From assembly GCA_028287895.1 (NCBI GenBank), contig JAQBOV010000037.1:1-54169 (forward strand): a stretch of 54,169 bases of DNA. Reading direction: 5' to 3'. Source of the DNA: Mucilaginibacter sp. GTDB taxonomy: Bacteria > Bacteroidota > Bacteroidia > Sphingobacteriales > Sphingobacteriaceae. Every line of letters begins with the position of its first letter. Position 1 is the first letter of the stretch. The notes beneath the pieces are model-generated. The model was not told where the DNA came from. It saw nothing but the letters and a program-made list of their open reading frames with translations, and made no database searches. Below are positions 25,316-33,133 of this stretch, one piece after another. The position numbers and the translations under genes were made by a program.

Positions 25316-26764
25316 ATGACTAATAATAATTTGCTTGATGTTTTGGTTGCTGAACAGGATACCCACTTTTTTGGCGACGTATGTAAGAATTTTGATTATG
25401 CAGCGCAATTTACCAAACATGATACCGGTTTATTAGACCAGATAAAATCATGTAACAGCGTTTACCGCTTCCGCTTCCCTATTCGTAAAGGAAATGGCTT
25501 TGAAGTGATCGATGCCTGGAGGGTGGAGCATTCGCAGCACCAGTCGCCGACTAAAGGTGGCATCCGCTACAGCGAAATGGTTAATGAGGACGAAGTGATG
25601 GCCCTTGCTGCCCTGATGACCTACAAGTGTGCCATTGTAAACGTGCCTTTTGGTGGCGCAAAGGGTGGGATCAAGATCAATCCTAAAAATTATACAGTGC
25701 AGGAACTGGAAAACATTACCCGTCGCTATACGGTAGAACTGATCAAGAAGAATTTTATCGGCCCAAGCATCGATGTCCCTGCACCGGATTATGGTTCAGG
25801 TGAACGTGAAATGAGTTGGATAGCCGATACTTATGCTACCATGAATCCCGGACAACTGGATGCCATGGGTGCCGTAACGGGCAAGCCGATTGCTTTACAT
25901 GGTATAGCCGGCCGTCGCGAAGCAACTGGCAGGGGAGTGGCTATTGCTATACGCGAATGCGTGAATGTAGGGGAGGATATGCAAAAGATAGGCCTGCTGC
26001 CGGGTATTTCGGGCAAAAGAGTGATTGTGCAGGGACTGGGTAATGTAGGTTACCATTCTGCTAAATTCCTTGCCGAGTTTGGTGCGGTAATAGTTGGTTT
26101 ATGCGAATTTGAAGGTGCTATCTACAACGCCGACGGACTGGATGTGGAAGCGGTATTCCAGCATCGCAAAGCTTCGGGATCAATATTGGGATATCCCGGA
26201 GCGGCCACCGAGTTTAAAAACTCGTTGGAGGGTTTGGAACAGCCATGCGATATATTGGTTCCGGCAGCACTGGAAAATCAGATTACGGAAGCTAACATAA
26301 AAAACATTAAGGCAAAAATTATCGCCGAGGGTGCCAACGGTCCAACCTCGCCGGAGGCTGAAGCTATATTCTACCAAAATGGCGGTATTATTATCCCTGA
26401 TATGTATGCCAACGCAGGTGGTGTAACGGTTTCGTATTTTGAGTGGTTGAAGAACCTGTCGCACGTGGCTTTTGGCCGTATGAACAGGCGCTTTGAAGAA
26501 ACCGCTAATACCAACCTGGTAAACATGGTTGAAGGAATTACCGGTGTAGCGCTGACTCCGTTACAGCGTTCAACTATCGTTAAGGGAGCATCAGAATTGG
26601 AACTGGTAAACTCCGGACTGGAAGACACCATGATCCGCTCATACCACGAAATAAGGGAAACCTATAAGCATAATGAAAAGATTGATACCCTGCGTACAGC
26701 CGCCTTTGTCGGCGCTATCAATAAAATTGCGGTATCCTATCAAAACCTGGGTGTTTGGCCGTGA
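25316..26764 (+). CDS. Glu/Leu/Phe/Val dehydrogenase, probably glutamate dehydrogenase
   Basis: A 482-residue NAD(P)-dependent amino-acid dehydrogenase that interconverts glutamate and 2-oxoglutarate. Motifs: [19 protein letters not shown], catalytic Lys in [33 protein letters not shown], the Rossmann turn [23 protein letters not shown] loop ([14 protein letters not shown]) and [16 protein letters not shown]. It is somewhat longer than the usual 410-450 residues because of an N-terminal extension. It sits inside the ccm cluster without an obvious functional link and carries its own promoter and terminator. Substrate choice among Glu, Leu, Phe and Val is not proven. Confidence 0.9.
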   Translation: MTNNNLLDVLVAEQDTHFFGDVCKNFDYAAQFTKHDTGLLDQIKSCNSVYRFRFPIRKGNGFEVIDAWRVEHSQHQSPTKGGIRYSEMVNEDEVMALAALMTYKCAIVNVPFGGAKGGIKINPKNYTVQELENITRRYTVELIKKNFIGPSIDVPAPDYGSGEREMSWIADTYATMNPGQLDAMGAVTGKPIALHGIAGRREATGRGVAIAIRECVNVGEDMQKIGLLPGISGKRVIVQGLGNVGYHSAKFLAEFGAVIVGLCEFEGAIYNADGLDVEAVFQHRKASGSILGYPGAATEFKNSLEGLEQPCDILVPAALENQITEANIKNIKAKIIAEGANGPTSPEAEAIFYQNGGIIIPDMYANAGGVTVSYFEWLKNLSHVAFGRMNRRFEETANTNLVNMVEGITGVALTPLQRSTIVKGASELELVNSGLEDTMIRSYHEIRETYKHNEKIDTLRTAAFVGAINKIAVSYQNLGVWP

Positions 26765-26810
26765 TCTTTGTTGAAAAGCCGGAAAGTGGTAAGGCGGAAA
26801 AGTTACTGTT

Positions 26811-26841
26811 GGCTGATTACGAAAGTATTCAGCCTTTTTTT
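26811..26841 (+). terminator. rho-independent terminator of glutamate dehydrogenase
   Basis: GGCTGATTAC (26811-26820), loop GAAA, GTATTCAGCC (26825-26834), then seven T. The stem is perfect apart from one T-T mismatch. The intron remnant begins at the base right after the T-run. Confidence 0.85.
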
Positions 26842-27118
26842 GTGCGCCCGGCAGGGCGCTTTTACTTGGTGGTGCAAGTCCACTATGGGCTCGGTAAGGG
26901 GAACCATTAGCCGAGCGGGCCATGGTGGAACTCAGGAGCAAGTCACATGAACCAGGCATTTCCAAAATGCTACTTTCATAACTGGAACTCATCAGCCTGC
27001 TGGAGAAACTTTTGGATTACAAGAAAACAGCAACTAATGGAACCGCGGTATACGGAACCGTACGTACCGTGGTGTGAGAGGACGGCGAAATTAGAAAATT
27101 TCGCCTCCTACTCGATAC
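26842..27118 (+). mobile_element. ORF-deleted group II intron, class C-like
   Basis: The 5' end GTGCGCCCGGCAGGGCGC fits the GUGYG group II intron start, and GGTGGTGCAAGTCCACTATG follows as in domain I of bacterial introns. The 3' end contains a domain V-like hairpin at about 27044-27073 (ACCGCGGTATACG, GAAC loop, CGTACGTACCGTGGT). A domain VI hairpin follows (GGCGAAATT / AATTTCGCC, 27083-27105), ending CCTCCTACTCGAT. The piece is only about 277 bases. Between the two ends a short frame still encodes what looks like the tail of the intron reverse transcriptase (LLEKLLDYKKTATNGTA at about 26998-27048); the rest of the protein gene is gone. It lies directly behind a terminator, the usual class C target. 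The 3' boundary is uncertain by a few bases. Confidence 0.75.
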
Positions 27119-27226
27119 CGTTTATGCGGCTTCAACCTTGCCACTTTTCAACATTCCAGCACTATTCAAGAATGATTCTAAATAGTATTAATGTCTTGTA
27201 AAAAACATTATTAACTATACGTTTTG

Positions 27227-27234
27227 TATTTTTG
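27227..27234 (+). promoter_or_regulatory. -7 box upstream of ccmE
   Basis: TATTTTTG matches TAnnTTTG, 30 bases before the ccmE ATG. It fits independent transcription of ccmE-ccmF after the gdh terminator and intron remnant. Confidence 0.45.
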
Positions 27235-27264
27235 TAATCTGAAATCCGGGAGGATAAACCGCCG

Positions 27265-27675
27265 ATGAAGAAAAGTTCAATTTTTGGTCTGATTGTAATA
27301 GCGATAGCTATTGCTGTTGTTATTAGTACTTATTCTAATTCAAGTACCTACGGCTCTTTTAATGATGCTAAAAACACCAGCAGCGAACTGCATATTATAG
27401 GCCACCTGGATAAACAAAAGGCATTATTTTATGATGCCGCTAAAGATGCCAATTACTTTGCATTCTATATGAAGGATAAGCAGGGCGAGGAATGTAAGGT
27501 CATATTTACCGGTACCAAGCCGCAGGATTTTGAACGCTCAGAACAGATCGTTTTGACCGGGCAAATGGAAGGCAAGGAGTTTCATGCCTCTAAGATCCTG
27601 ATGAAATGCCCTTCAAAATACACCCAGGATAAAGTAGAAATCACAGAATTTAAAGCCAAAAGGGCTAATATATAA
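27265..27675 (+). CDS. ccmE: cytochrome c maturation haem chaperone CcmE, CxxxY variant
   Basis: A 136-residue periplasmic haem chaperone anchored by one N-terminal helix (FGLIVIAIAIAVVISTY). The OB-fold follows (HIIGHLDKQKALFYDAAKDA, VIFTGTKPQDF, IVLTGQMEGKEFHASKILMKCP). The haem-binding site, HxxxY in proteobacteria, is here Cys115-P-S-K-Tyr119, the CxxxY version known from Desulfovibrio and archaeal CcmE. That form attaches haem through cysteine. The start ATG lies 30 bases after a -7 box. ccmF follows after 8 bases. Confidence 0.92.
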   Translation: MKKSSIFGLIVIAIAIAVVISTYSNSSTYGSFNDAKNTSSELHIIGHLDKQKALFYDAAKDANYFAFYMKDKQGEECKVIFTGTKPQDFERSEQIVLTGQMEGKEFHASKILMKCPSKYTQDKVEITEFKAKRANI

Positions 27676-27683
27676 TCATTTTC

Positions 27684-30164
27684 ATGGATACAGCTTTTAA
27701 GGGCGAACACCTTCTACCGGGCCAACTGGGCCAGTTTTTCGTTATTCTTGCATTCGGCTCGGCCCTATTATCAACCATCAGTTATTATTTCGCTACCACA
27801 AGCAACAATCAGCTTGATGATTCATGGAAGCGTATTGCGCGCTTTAGTTTTTATACCAATACACTTTCTGTGGTTGGTATAGGCACTTGTTTGTTCTACA
27901 TTATTTATACCCACCTGTTTGAGTATCATTATGCCTGGGAACATTCGTCAAAAACCTTACCGGTTTACTATATCATCTCAAGTTACTGGGAAGGCCAGGA
28001 GGGAAGCTTTTGGCTTTGGGGTTTCTGGCAGGCTGTATTGGGTAATATACTGATATGGAAAGCCAGATCATGGGAAAAGCCGGTAATGACCATCGTGTCT
28101 CTTTCGCAGGTTTTGTTGTCATCCATGCTGATTGGTATAGAGCTATTTGGTACCAGAGTAGGGAGTTCACCTTTTATTTTACTGCGCGATGCCATTGACC
28201 TGAAATCTTCGGCACCTATCTTCGCAGCACGTCCTGAACTTTATAAAAATTACCTCACCTATATTACTGATGGTAACGGCTTAAACCCATTGCTTCAAAA
28301 TTACTGGATGGTTATTCACCCGCCAACCTTGTTTTTAGGATTCGCGTCTATGGTAGTTCCCTTCGCCTATGCGATTGCCGGCTTATGGCAAAAACGCTAC
28401 AAGGAATGGGTAAAACCAGCCATTTCCTATTCTTTATTCGCGGTGATGGTATTGGGTACAGGTGTTATTATGGGCTCGTTCTGGGCTTATGAATCACTGA
28501 ATTTTGGTGGTTTCTGGGCATGGGACCCGGTTGAAAATGCCGCCCTGATTCCCTGGCTTACGCTGATCGGTGCAGTACATGTGCTGGTGGTCTATAAAAA
28601 CACCGGTCATGCTTATTTTACCGCCACTTTTTTAGTGCTCATTAGCTTTATACTGGTTCTGTATGCTTCATTCCTTACACGTAGCGGTATTTTAGGCGAT
28701 ACTTCGGTACACGCCTTTACAGATTTGGGTATGTTCTGGCACCTTGTTGTTGATGTAGTTATATTCCTGGCAATATCAATTGGGTTGATTGTTACAAGAT
28801 GGAAAGAACTGCCGATCAGCAAAAAAGAGGAGGAAACCTACTCGCGCGAGTTCTGGATGTTTGTGGGTTCGGTGTTTTTAGCTTTATCATGCCTGCAATT
28901 GATTATTGTGACTTCAATCCCGGTATGGAATGCCGTATTCAAAACCAATATTGCCCCGCCAAATAACCCGGTGACTTTGTACAATGTGTTCCAGGCCGGC
29001 TTTGCGGTGGTCGTTACCTTGCTTGCAGGCTTTACTCAGTTTTTAAAATATAAAAAGACAGATACCACACGTTTTTATATCACTGCCTTGGTTTATTTCG
29101 TATTTGCTGCGCTGATTACTGCCCTGGCGGTTTATGTAAGCGGTGTTTATCATTTGCATGTCGTGTTTACGCTGGTGATGCTGGGCGCTGTTTATTCTGT
29201 GCTGGCTAATGCTAAAATTTTGGCTGAGGCCTTTAAGGGTAAGATAAAGCTTGCAGGTTCGGCAGTGGCGCATATTGGTTTTGGGTTGATATTGGTCGGC
29301 GCAGTAATAGCTGCGGGTACAAGCAAAGTGGTATCGCTAAATGCTACAGGGGAACAATATTCGGCGGAATTTGCCAAGCGTAATGATCCAAAAGAAAATA
29401 TTTTACTTTACAAAAATCAACCGACAAAGATGGGCGACTATATGGTAACCTATGTGGGCGATTCCCTGTCAATGCCAAATCATTATTTTAAAGTAGATTA
29501 TAAACTGATGGATGCAGATGGTAAGGTGAAAGAGGAATTTATGCTGAGGCCTAACTCGCAGGCCAACCGCAAAATGGGCCTTGTTTCGTCGCCTGACACC
29601 AAGCATTACTTGTTTCATGATCTTTATACCCATGTTACCATGGCGCCGCTGAAATTTGACGACGAGAAGCAAGGTGAAGAAGCTCATAGTGAAGCAAATG
29701 ACGATCAAAATTATGAGGCGCCTATATCGCACGAAGTAGCTGTAGGAGATACCATTCGCTTTAGGGAAGGTTATATGGTATTAAAAGCTTTAAATAAGAA
29801 AGTACAGGTGGAAAATATTCCAATTTCGGCAAAAGATGTGGCTGTGGGGGCACAACTGGAAGTAGTATCGCATGGTAAAACTTACCAGGCCGAGCCGGTG
29901 TATATGATTAAAAACGGCAGCGCGTTTGACTTTGCCCGCAAGGTTGAGGATGCCGGGTTAAAACTTCGTTTTTCAAAGATCATTCCCGAAAAAGGCAGGC
30001 AGGAGATAACCGTTTACCAGCAGCCGGAAAGTAAAAAGGCTTACATTGTTATGAAGGCCATTCGGTTTCCCTATATCAATTTTTTCTGGTCGGGCACTAT
30101 TATTATGGTGATCGGGTTTTTGCTTTCTATATTCAGAAGGAATAAGGAGTTGAAGACGGAATAA
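27684..30164 (+). CDS. ccmF: cytochrome c haem lyase subunit CcmF
   Basis: An 826-residue multi-pass membrane protein of the CcmF/CcsA haem-handling superfamily. It has the WWD region (SLNFGGFWAWDPVENAALIPW) and the conserved His-bearing segments (NYWMVIHPPTLFLGF, and HAFTDLGMFWHL). Fifteen or so helices are followed by a large periplasmic segment (about 560-790) and a final anchor helix (INFFWSGTIIMVIGFLLS). It is longer than E. coli CcmF (about 650 residues), mostly through the periplasmic domain. It takes haem from CcmE and attaches it to apocytochrome c. No ccmG or ccmH is in the window. Confidence 0.93.
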   Translation: MDTAFKGEHLLPGQLGQFFVILAFGSALLSTISYYFATTSNNQLDDSWKRIARFSFYTNTLSVVGIGTCLFYIIYTHLFEYHYAWEHSSKTLPVYYIISSYWEGQEGSFWLWGFWQAVLGNILIWKARSWEKPVMTIVSLSQVLLSSMLIGIELFGTRVGSSPFILLRDAIDLKSSAPIFAARPELYKNYLTYITDGNGLNPLLQNYWMVIHPPTLFLGFASMVVPFAYAIAGLWQKRYKEWVKPAISYSLFAVMVLGTGVIMGSFWAYESLNFGGFWAWDPVENAALIPWLTLIGAVHVLVVYKNTGHAYFTATFLVLISFILVLYASFLTRSGILGDTSVHAFTDLGMFWHLVVDVVIFLAISIGLIVTRWKELPISKKEEETYSREFWMFVGSVFLALSCLQLIIVTSIPVWNAVFKTNIAPPNNPVTLYNVFQAGFAVVVTLLAGFTQFLKYKKTDTTRFYITALVYFVFAALITALAVYVSGVYHLHVVFTLVMLGAVYSVLANAKILAEAFKGKIKLAGSAVAHIGFGLILVGAVIAAGTSKVVSLNATGEQYSAEFAKRNDPKENILLYKNQPTKMGDYMVTYVGDSLSMPNHYFKVDYKLMDADGKVKEEFMLRPNSQANRKMGLVSSPDTKHYLFHDLYTHVTMAPLKFDDEKQGEEAHSEANDDQNYEAPISHEVAVGDTIRFREGYMVLKALNKKVQVENIPISAKDVAVGAQLEVVSHGKTYQAEPVYMIKNGSAFDFARKVEDAGLKLRFSKIIPEKGRQEITVYQQPESKKAYIVMKAIRFPYINFFWSGTIIMVIGFLLSIFRRNKELKTE

Positions 30165-30181
30165 CAGTCATCTATTTCCCC

Positions 30182-30253
30182 AGCTGCCTGTGTCCTCATT
30201 GGCAGCTATCCGTTGACTTTACTCATTGTCTGTTCAGGATCAAAGACAATGAG
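30182..30253 (+). terminator. tandem hairpins after ccmF
   Basis: AGCTGCC (30182-30188) pairs with GGCAGCT (30201-30207). CTCATTGTCT (30222-30231) pairs perfectly with AGACAATGAG (30244-30253). No T-run follows. It is placed at the end of the ccmE-ccmF unit. Confidence 0.45.
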
Positions 30254-30333
30254 CGTGAATAATATTAATGATAGAATAATTGTGATTAAACGCATATTTT
30301 TGATGGCTTAGATCAAGTAGTATAAAAATAATT

Positions 30334-31104
30334 ATGCGCATCACCATCATCGGTTCGGGCAATGTAGCTACACATTTGGCAGCAGCCTTTAAAAATGCCG
30401 GGCATGCTATTGTCCAGGTTTACAGTCGCGATCTGCAAAATGCATCCTTGCTGGCTTATCATGTTCGGGCGGAAGCTATTGATAACCTGGATCAGATCAA
30501 TCCTGAAACCGACCTGTTTGCGATTGCTATAAAGGATGATGCCATTGAGGCGGTTGCATCGGTCTTAGCCAAACATGAGAAACTGATTGTTCATACTTCG
30601 GGAGCGACCGATCTGCAGCCTTTATTAAATCACACCAAAAAAGCAGGTGTTTTTTACCCTTTGCAGACTTTTAGTAAAACTAAGGAGGTGAATTTTAACA
30701 CGGTACCACTTTGTATTGAGGGTGCAGATGCGCAGATTACTTCAACACTGAATGAGCTGGCCTATACGATCACCCAAAATGTTTATCGGATTAATTCTGC
30801 TGAACGTAAAACATTACATCTGGCAGCGGTTTTTGCCTGTAACTTTCCGAATTATCTCTATTATTTATCCCAGCAATTATTAGCGGAGCATCAGCTACCG
30901 TTCGATCTGCTTCGTCCGCTGATATTGGAAACTGCCGAAAAGGTGCAGGCGCATTTGCCTGCCGATGTCCAGACCGGTCCGGCCATACGGAATGATGAAA
31001 AAACAATAGCTGTTCACCTGCAACAACTACAAGAAAAGCCTGAATTGCAAGCTTTATACAAGCTGTTAAGTCAGGGTATTATCAAAATGGATAATCGCAG
31101 TTAG
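30334..31104 (+). CDS. DUF2520 Rossmann-like oxidoreductase-like protein
   Basis: A 256-residue protein. The N-terminal Rossmann fold (MRITIIGSGNVATHLAAAFKNAGHAI, then VYSRD) is followed by FAIAIKDDAIEAVA, LIVHTSGATDLQPL and GVFYPLQTFSKTKEVNF. A C-terminal DUF2520 helical domain has KTLHLAAVFACNFPNYLYYLS. The fold resembles F420- or NADP-dependent reductases such as ProC, but no substrate is known. It is 30 bases upstream of the ferredoxin gene. Confidence 0.88.
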   Translation: MRITIIGSGNVATHLAAAFKNAGHAIVQVYSRDLQNASLLAYHVRAEAIDNLDQINPETDLFAIAIKDDAIEAVASVLAKHEKLIVHTSGATDLQPLLNHTKKAGVFYPLQTFSKTKEVNFNTVPLCIEGADAQITSTLNELAYTITQNVYRINSAERKTLHLAAVFACNFPNYLYYLSQQLLAEHQLPFDLLRPLILETAEKVQAHLPADVQTGPAIRNDEKTIAVHLQQLQEKPELQALYKLLSQGIIKMDNRS

Positions 31105-31130
31105 GGCATAGTTAAATTTTGTTACTTTTG
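31101..31130 (+). promoter_or_regulatory. promoter of the 2Fe-2S ferredoxin gene
   Basis: TACTTTTG (31123-31130) is a full -7 box, preceded by TTAG (31101-31104) at 18 bases. The ATG starts six bases after the box, again close to the expected transcription start. Confidence 0.55.
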
Positions 31131-31135
31131 CCCGA

Positions 31136-31468
31136 ATGAATATTTTTAAAGTAAAGATCAGCTTTGAGGAGAAAGGGCATCAACCGGTTGAACTGCCCAT
31201 TGCCGAAGGCGAGTCTGTATTGGATGTTTGCCTTGAAAACGGCATCGAATTGCAGCATAACTGTGGTGGCGTATGCGGGTGCAGCACCTGCCATATTTAT
31301 GTGAATAAGGGAATGGACAATATCCAGGAGATATCAGATAAAGAGGAAGATTTTATCGACCGGGCTGTTAACCCACGCATTAATTCAAGGCTGGGTTGCC
31401 AGTGCGTGATTATCGATGGTGATTTTGAAGTTACCCTGCCGGATCAGTCTAATTTCCTGGGACACTGA
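31136..31468 (+). CDS. fdx: ISC-type [2Fe-2S] ferredoxin
   Basis: A 110-residue adrenodoxin-type ferredoxin. The cluster ligands follow the C-x5-C-x2-C pattern: Cys43, Cys49 and Cys52 in HNCGGVCGCSTCHIYV, with the fourth in RLGCQCVI. An extra Cys47 is present in the loop. This ferredoxin supplies electrons for Fe-S cluster assembly with IscS/IscU, and IscX follows 93 bases downstream. The start lies five bases beyond a good promoter box. Confidence 0.92.
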   Translation: MNIFKVKISFEEKGHQPVELPIAEGESVLDVCLENGIELQHNCGGVCGCSTCHIYVNKGMDNIQEISDKEEDFIDRAVNPRINSRLGCQCVIIDGDFEVTLPDQSNFLGH

Positions 31469-31475
31469 TAGCGGT

Positions 31476-31545
31476 TATACGTAGGACTTAATACGTTTTA
31501 TGTAAATGATTTTATAAATTACGAACGTATTACGGATAACGTGCC
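31476..31545. repeat. word-built inverted repeat (ACGT / AATACGT words)
   Basis: Left arm 31476-31505 (TATACGTAGGACTTAATACG and on) pairs imperfectly with right arm 31518-31545 (ATTACGAACGTATTACGG and on). AATACGT/ACGTATT is the core. It lies between fdx and iscX. Confidence 0.6.
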
Positions 31546-31561
31546 GTGTAGAACTATAAAA

Positions 31562-31804
31562 ATGACAGACAATAAATTTGCCCTGCCCATCAAATGGAAT
31601 GATTACGAAGATATCGCCATTGAACTTTATGAAAAGTTTGGCGATGATTTTGATGAATCGAAAATATACCGCATACGCTTTACTGAACTACTGGATTGGG
31701 TGCTTACTCTTCCAAATTTTGTGGGCAAGCGTGAGGAATCTAACGAAGGGCACCTGGAGCAGATCCAGTCAGCCTGGGTTTATGAGTGGCGGGATAACCA
31801 ATAG
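31562..31804 (+). CDS. iscX: Fe-S assembly protein IscX
   Basis: An 80-residue acidic protein matching IscX: LPIKWNDYEDIAIELYEKF, then IYRIRFTELLDWVLTLPNF and HLEQIQSAWVYEWRDN. IscX binds the desulfurase IscS and iron and tunes cluster assembly. The start is the ATG of MTDNKFALPIKW; a GTG seven codons earlier lies in repeat DNA. Spacers on both sides are filled by different word-type inverted repeats. Confidence 0.92.
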   Translation: MTDNKFALPIKWNDYEDIAIELYEKFGDDFDESKIYRIRFTELLDWVLTLPNFVGKREESNEGHLEQIQSAWVYEWRDNQ

Positions 31805-31805
31805 T

Positions 31806-31929
31806 CAGTTTGCAGTTTTTAGTTTGCAGCGGGGCAGCTATAAACGAAAGCAACTTTAAGAAATTGGTAAGATAAAAAATTAGTTAAGTAAATTTAACCT
31901 GCAAACTGCCCACTCAAAACTGCAAACTG
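31806..31929. repeat. word-built inverted repeat (CAGTTTGCAGTTTT words)
   Basis: Left arm 31806-31837 (CAGTTTGCAGTTTTTAGTTT and on) and right arm 31899-31929 (CTGCAAACTGCCCACTCAAA and on) are imperfect reverse complements, about 60 bases apart. TTTGCAGT recurs two or three times in each arm. It lies between iscX and kdsC and ends five bases before the kdsC ATG. Confidence 0.78.
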
Positions 31930-31934
31930 AATAA

Positions 31935-32456
31935 ATGGAATCATTTTTACATAAATTAAAAGATATTTCAACCTTTATTTTTGATGTTGATGGTGTGCTG
32001 ACCGATGGTTCGGTTTATGTGATGGAAGAGGGCACACAGGCACGTCAATTTAACATCAAGGATGGCTATGCAATTCAGTTAGCTGTCAAGTGCGGCTACA
32101 ATGTATGTGCTATTTCGGGCAGTCGTTCAAAAATACCCATTTATCGCTTAAACAGTTTAGGGGTACAGGACGTCTATGTCGGCGCTCATACCAAGACTGA
32201 GAATTTCAGGATATACCTCGAAGAAAAGAGAGTGCTTCCGGCCAGCGTTTTGTTCATGGGCGATGACATTCCCGATTTGGAAGTAATGAAATTAGCCGGT
32301 TTAGCAGTTTGCCCTGCTGATGCCGCCGAAGAGATAAAAGCAATCAGTGCCTATGTTTCTCCCCATACTGGCGGCAGAGGCGCTGTGCGCGATGTGATTG
32401 AAAAAGTGCTCAAAGTGCAGGGCAAATGGATGAGCGAACAGGCTTACAGCTGGTAG
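31935..32456 (+). CDS. kdsC: KdsC-type HAD phosphatase (KDO-8-phosphate phosphatase)
   Basis: A 173-residue HAD-superfamily C0-type phosphatase that makes KDO from KDO-8-phosphate for lipopolysaccharide. Motif I is FDVDGVLTDG with Asp17 and Asp19. VCAISGSRSKIPIYRLNSL is motif II and FMGDDIPDLEVM is motif IV. The length fits KdsC, without a cap domain. CMP-KDO synthesis and transfer genes are not adjacent. The related sugar-nucleotide HADs (NeuA-type) are larger, so KdsC is the best call. Confidence 0.88.
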   Translation: MESFLHKLKDISTFIFDVDGVLTDGSVYVMEEGTQARQFNIKDGYAIQLAVKCGYNVCAISGSRSKIPIYRLNSLGVQDVYVGAHTKTENFRIYLEEKRVLPASVLFMGDDIPDLEVMKLAGLAVCPADAAEEIKAISAYVSPHTGGRGAVRDVIEKVLKVQGKWMSEQAYSW

Positions 32457-32457
32457 T

Positions 32458-32494
32458 TTGAATTGCGATTTTAAATTTACGAATTACGATTTTC
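32458..32494. repeat. single-arm word repeat (AATTGCGATTT / AATTACGATTT)
   Basis: TTTGAATTGCGATTTTAAAT (32458-32477) is followed by TTACGAATTACGATTTT. The word GAATTxCGATTTT is repeated once in direct orientation. No mirrored arm is visible nearby. It lies between kdsC and the Maf gene. Confidence 0.45.
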
Positions 32495-32498
32495 ATAC

Positions 32499-33068
32499 TT
32501 GAAAGACTTACCTAAAATTATTCTGGCTTCTAAATCTCCGCGCAGGCAGGAGCTGTTACGTTTGATGGACGTTGATTTCCGCATCGTATTAAAAGAGGTT
32601 GATGAGTCGTACCCGGATAACCTGACCCCGGAGGAAATTGCCGTTTATATTGCTCAAAAGAAGGCAAAGGCTTTTAATGAATCGGTTGATGATGAAATCG
32701 TCCTTACAGCCGATACCATTGTAAGTATTGAGGGGCATATCCTTGGCAAGCCGGAAACAACCGCACACGCTGCTGAGATGCTCCAGATGCTGTCGGGTAA
32801 GGTACACAAGGTGGTCACCGGAGTTTGCCTTTTGCATAAACATCAATACAATTTGTTTCACGATGTTTCAGAAGTGTTTTTTCGCAAGCTTACTACACAG
32901 GAGATCAACTTTTATGTAGAGAAGTATCGGCCTTTGGATAAAGCCGGGGCCTATGGCATTCAGGAATGGATCGGGCTTACCGGCATCGAAAGGATCAATG
33001 GTTCCTATACCAATGTTGTAGGCCTCCCCACCGAAAAATTGTATCAGCAACTGATCAGATTAGTTTAG
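32499..33068 (+). CDS. maf: Maf family nucleoside triphosphate pyrophosphatase
   Basis: A 189-residue Maf-like protein, a house-cleaning pyrophosphatase of the dTTP/UTP type. Motifs: IILASKSPRRQELLRLM, KAKAFNE, LTADTIVSIEGHILGKP and DKAGAYGIQEWIGL. The start appears to be a TTG (32499-32501, giving MKDLPKIILASKS): the family begins just there, and no ATG lies between it and the first conserved residue. It is 42 bases after kdsC. Confidence 0.9.
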   Translation: MKDLPKIILASKSPRRQELLRLMDVDFRIVLKEVDESYPDNLTPEEIAVYIAQKKAKAFNESVDDEIVLTADTIVSIEGHILGKPETTAHAAEMLQMLSGKVHKVVTGVCLLHKHQYNLFHDVSEVFFRKLTTQEINFYVEKYRPLDKAGAYGIQEWIGLTGIERINGSYTNVVGLPTEKLYQQLIRLV

Positions 33069-33133
33069 AAAAATTTTCAGGAAATCACGATTTGTCATTA
33101 ATTTTATCAAAATTGATAAACTGATTACATCAT

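Larger units (their letters stand above)
26770..27157. repeat. split word-type inverted repeat around terminator and intron
   Basis: GTTGAAAAG followed by AAAGTGGTAAGGCGGAAAAG (26770-26803) is mirrored by CTTCAACCTTGCCACTTTTCAAC (27130-27152). The gdh terminator and the intron remnant lie between the arms. It looks like the same class of spacer as elsewhere in the window, opened up by the insertion. Confidence 0.5.

Noticed and set aside
26947..27201. An 84-codon frame in the gdh-ccmE gap
   Set aside because: It runs across the intron remnant and the repeat arm; another frame in the same stretch encodes the intron protein tail, and no known domain appears here.
31578..31859. A frame overlapping iscX on the same strand
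   Set aside because: It is out of frame with the clear IscX protein and continues into repeat DNA.
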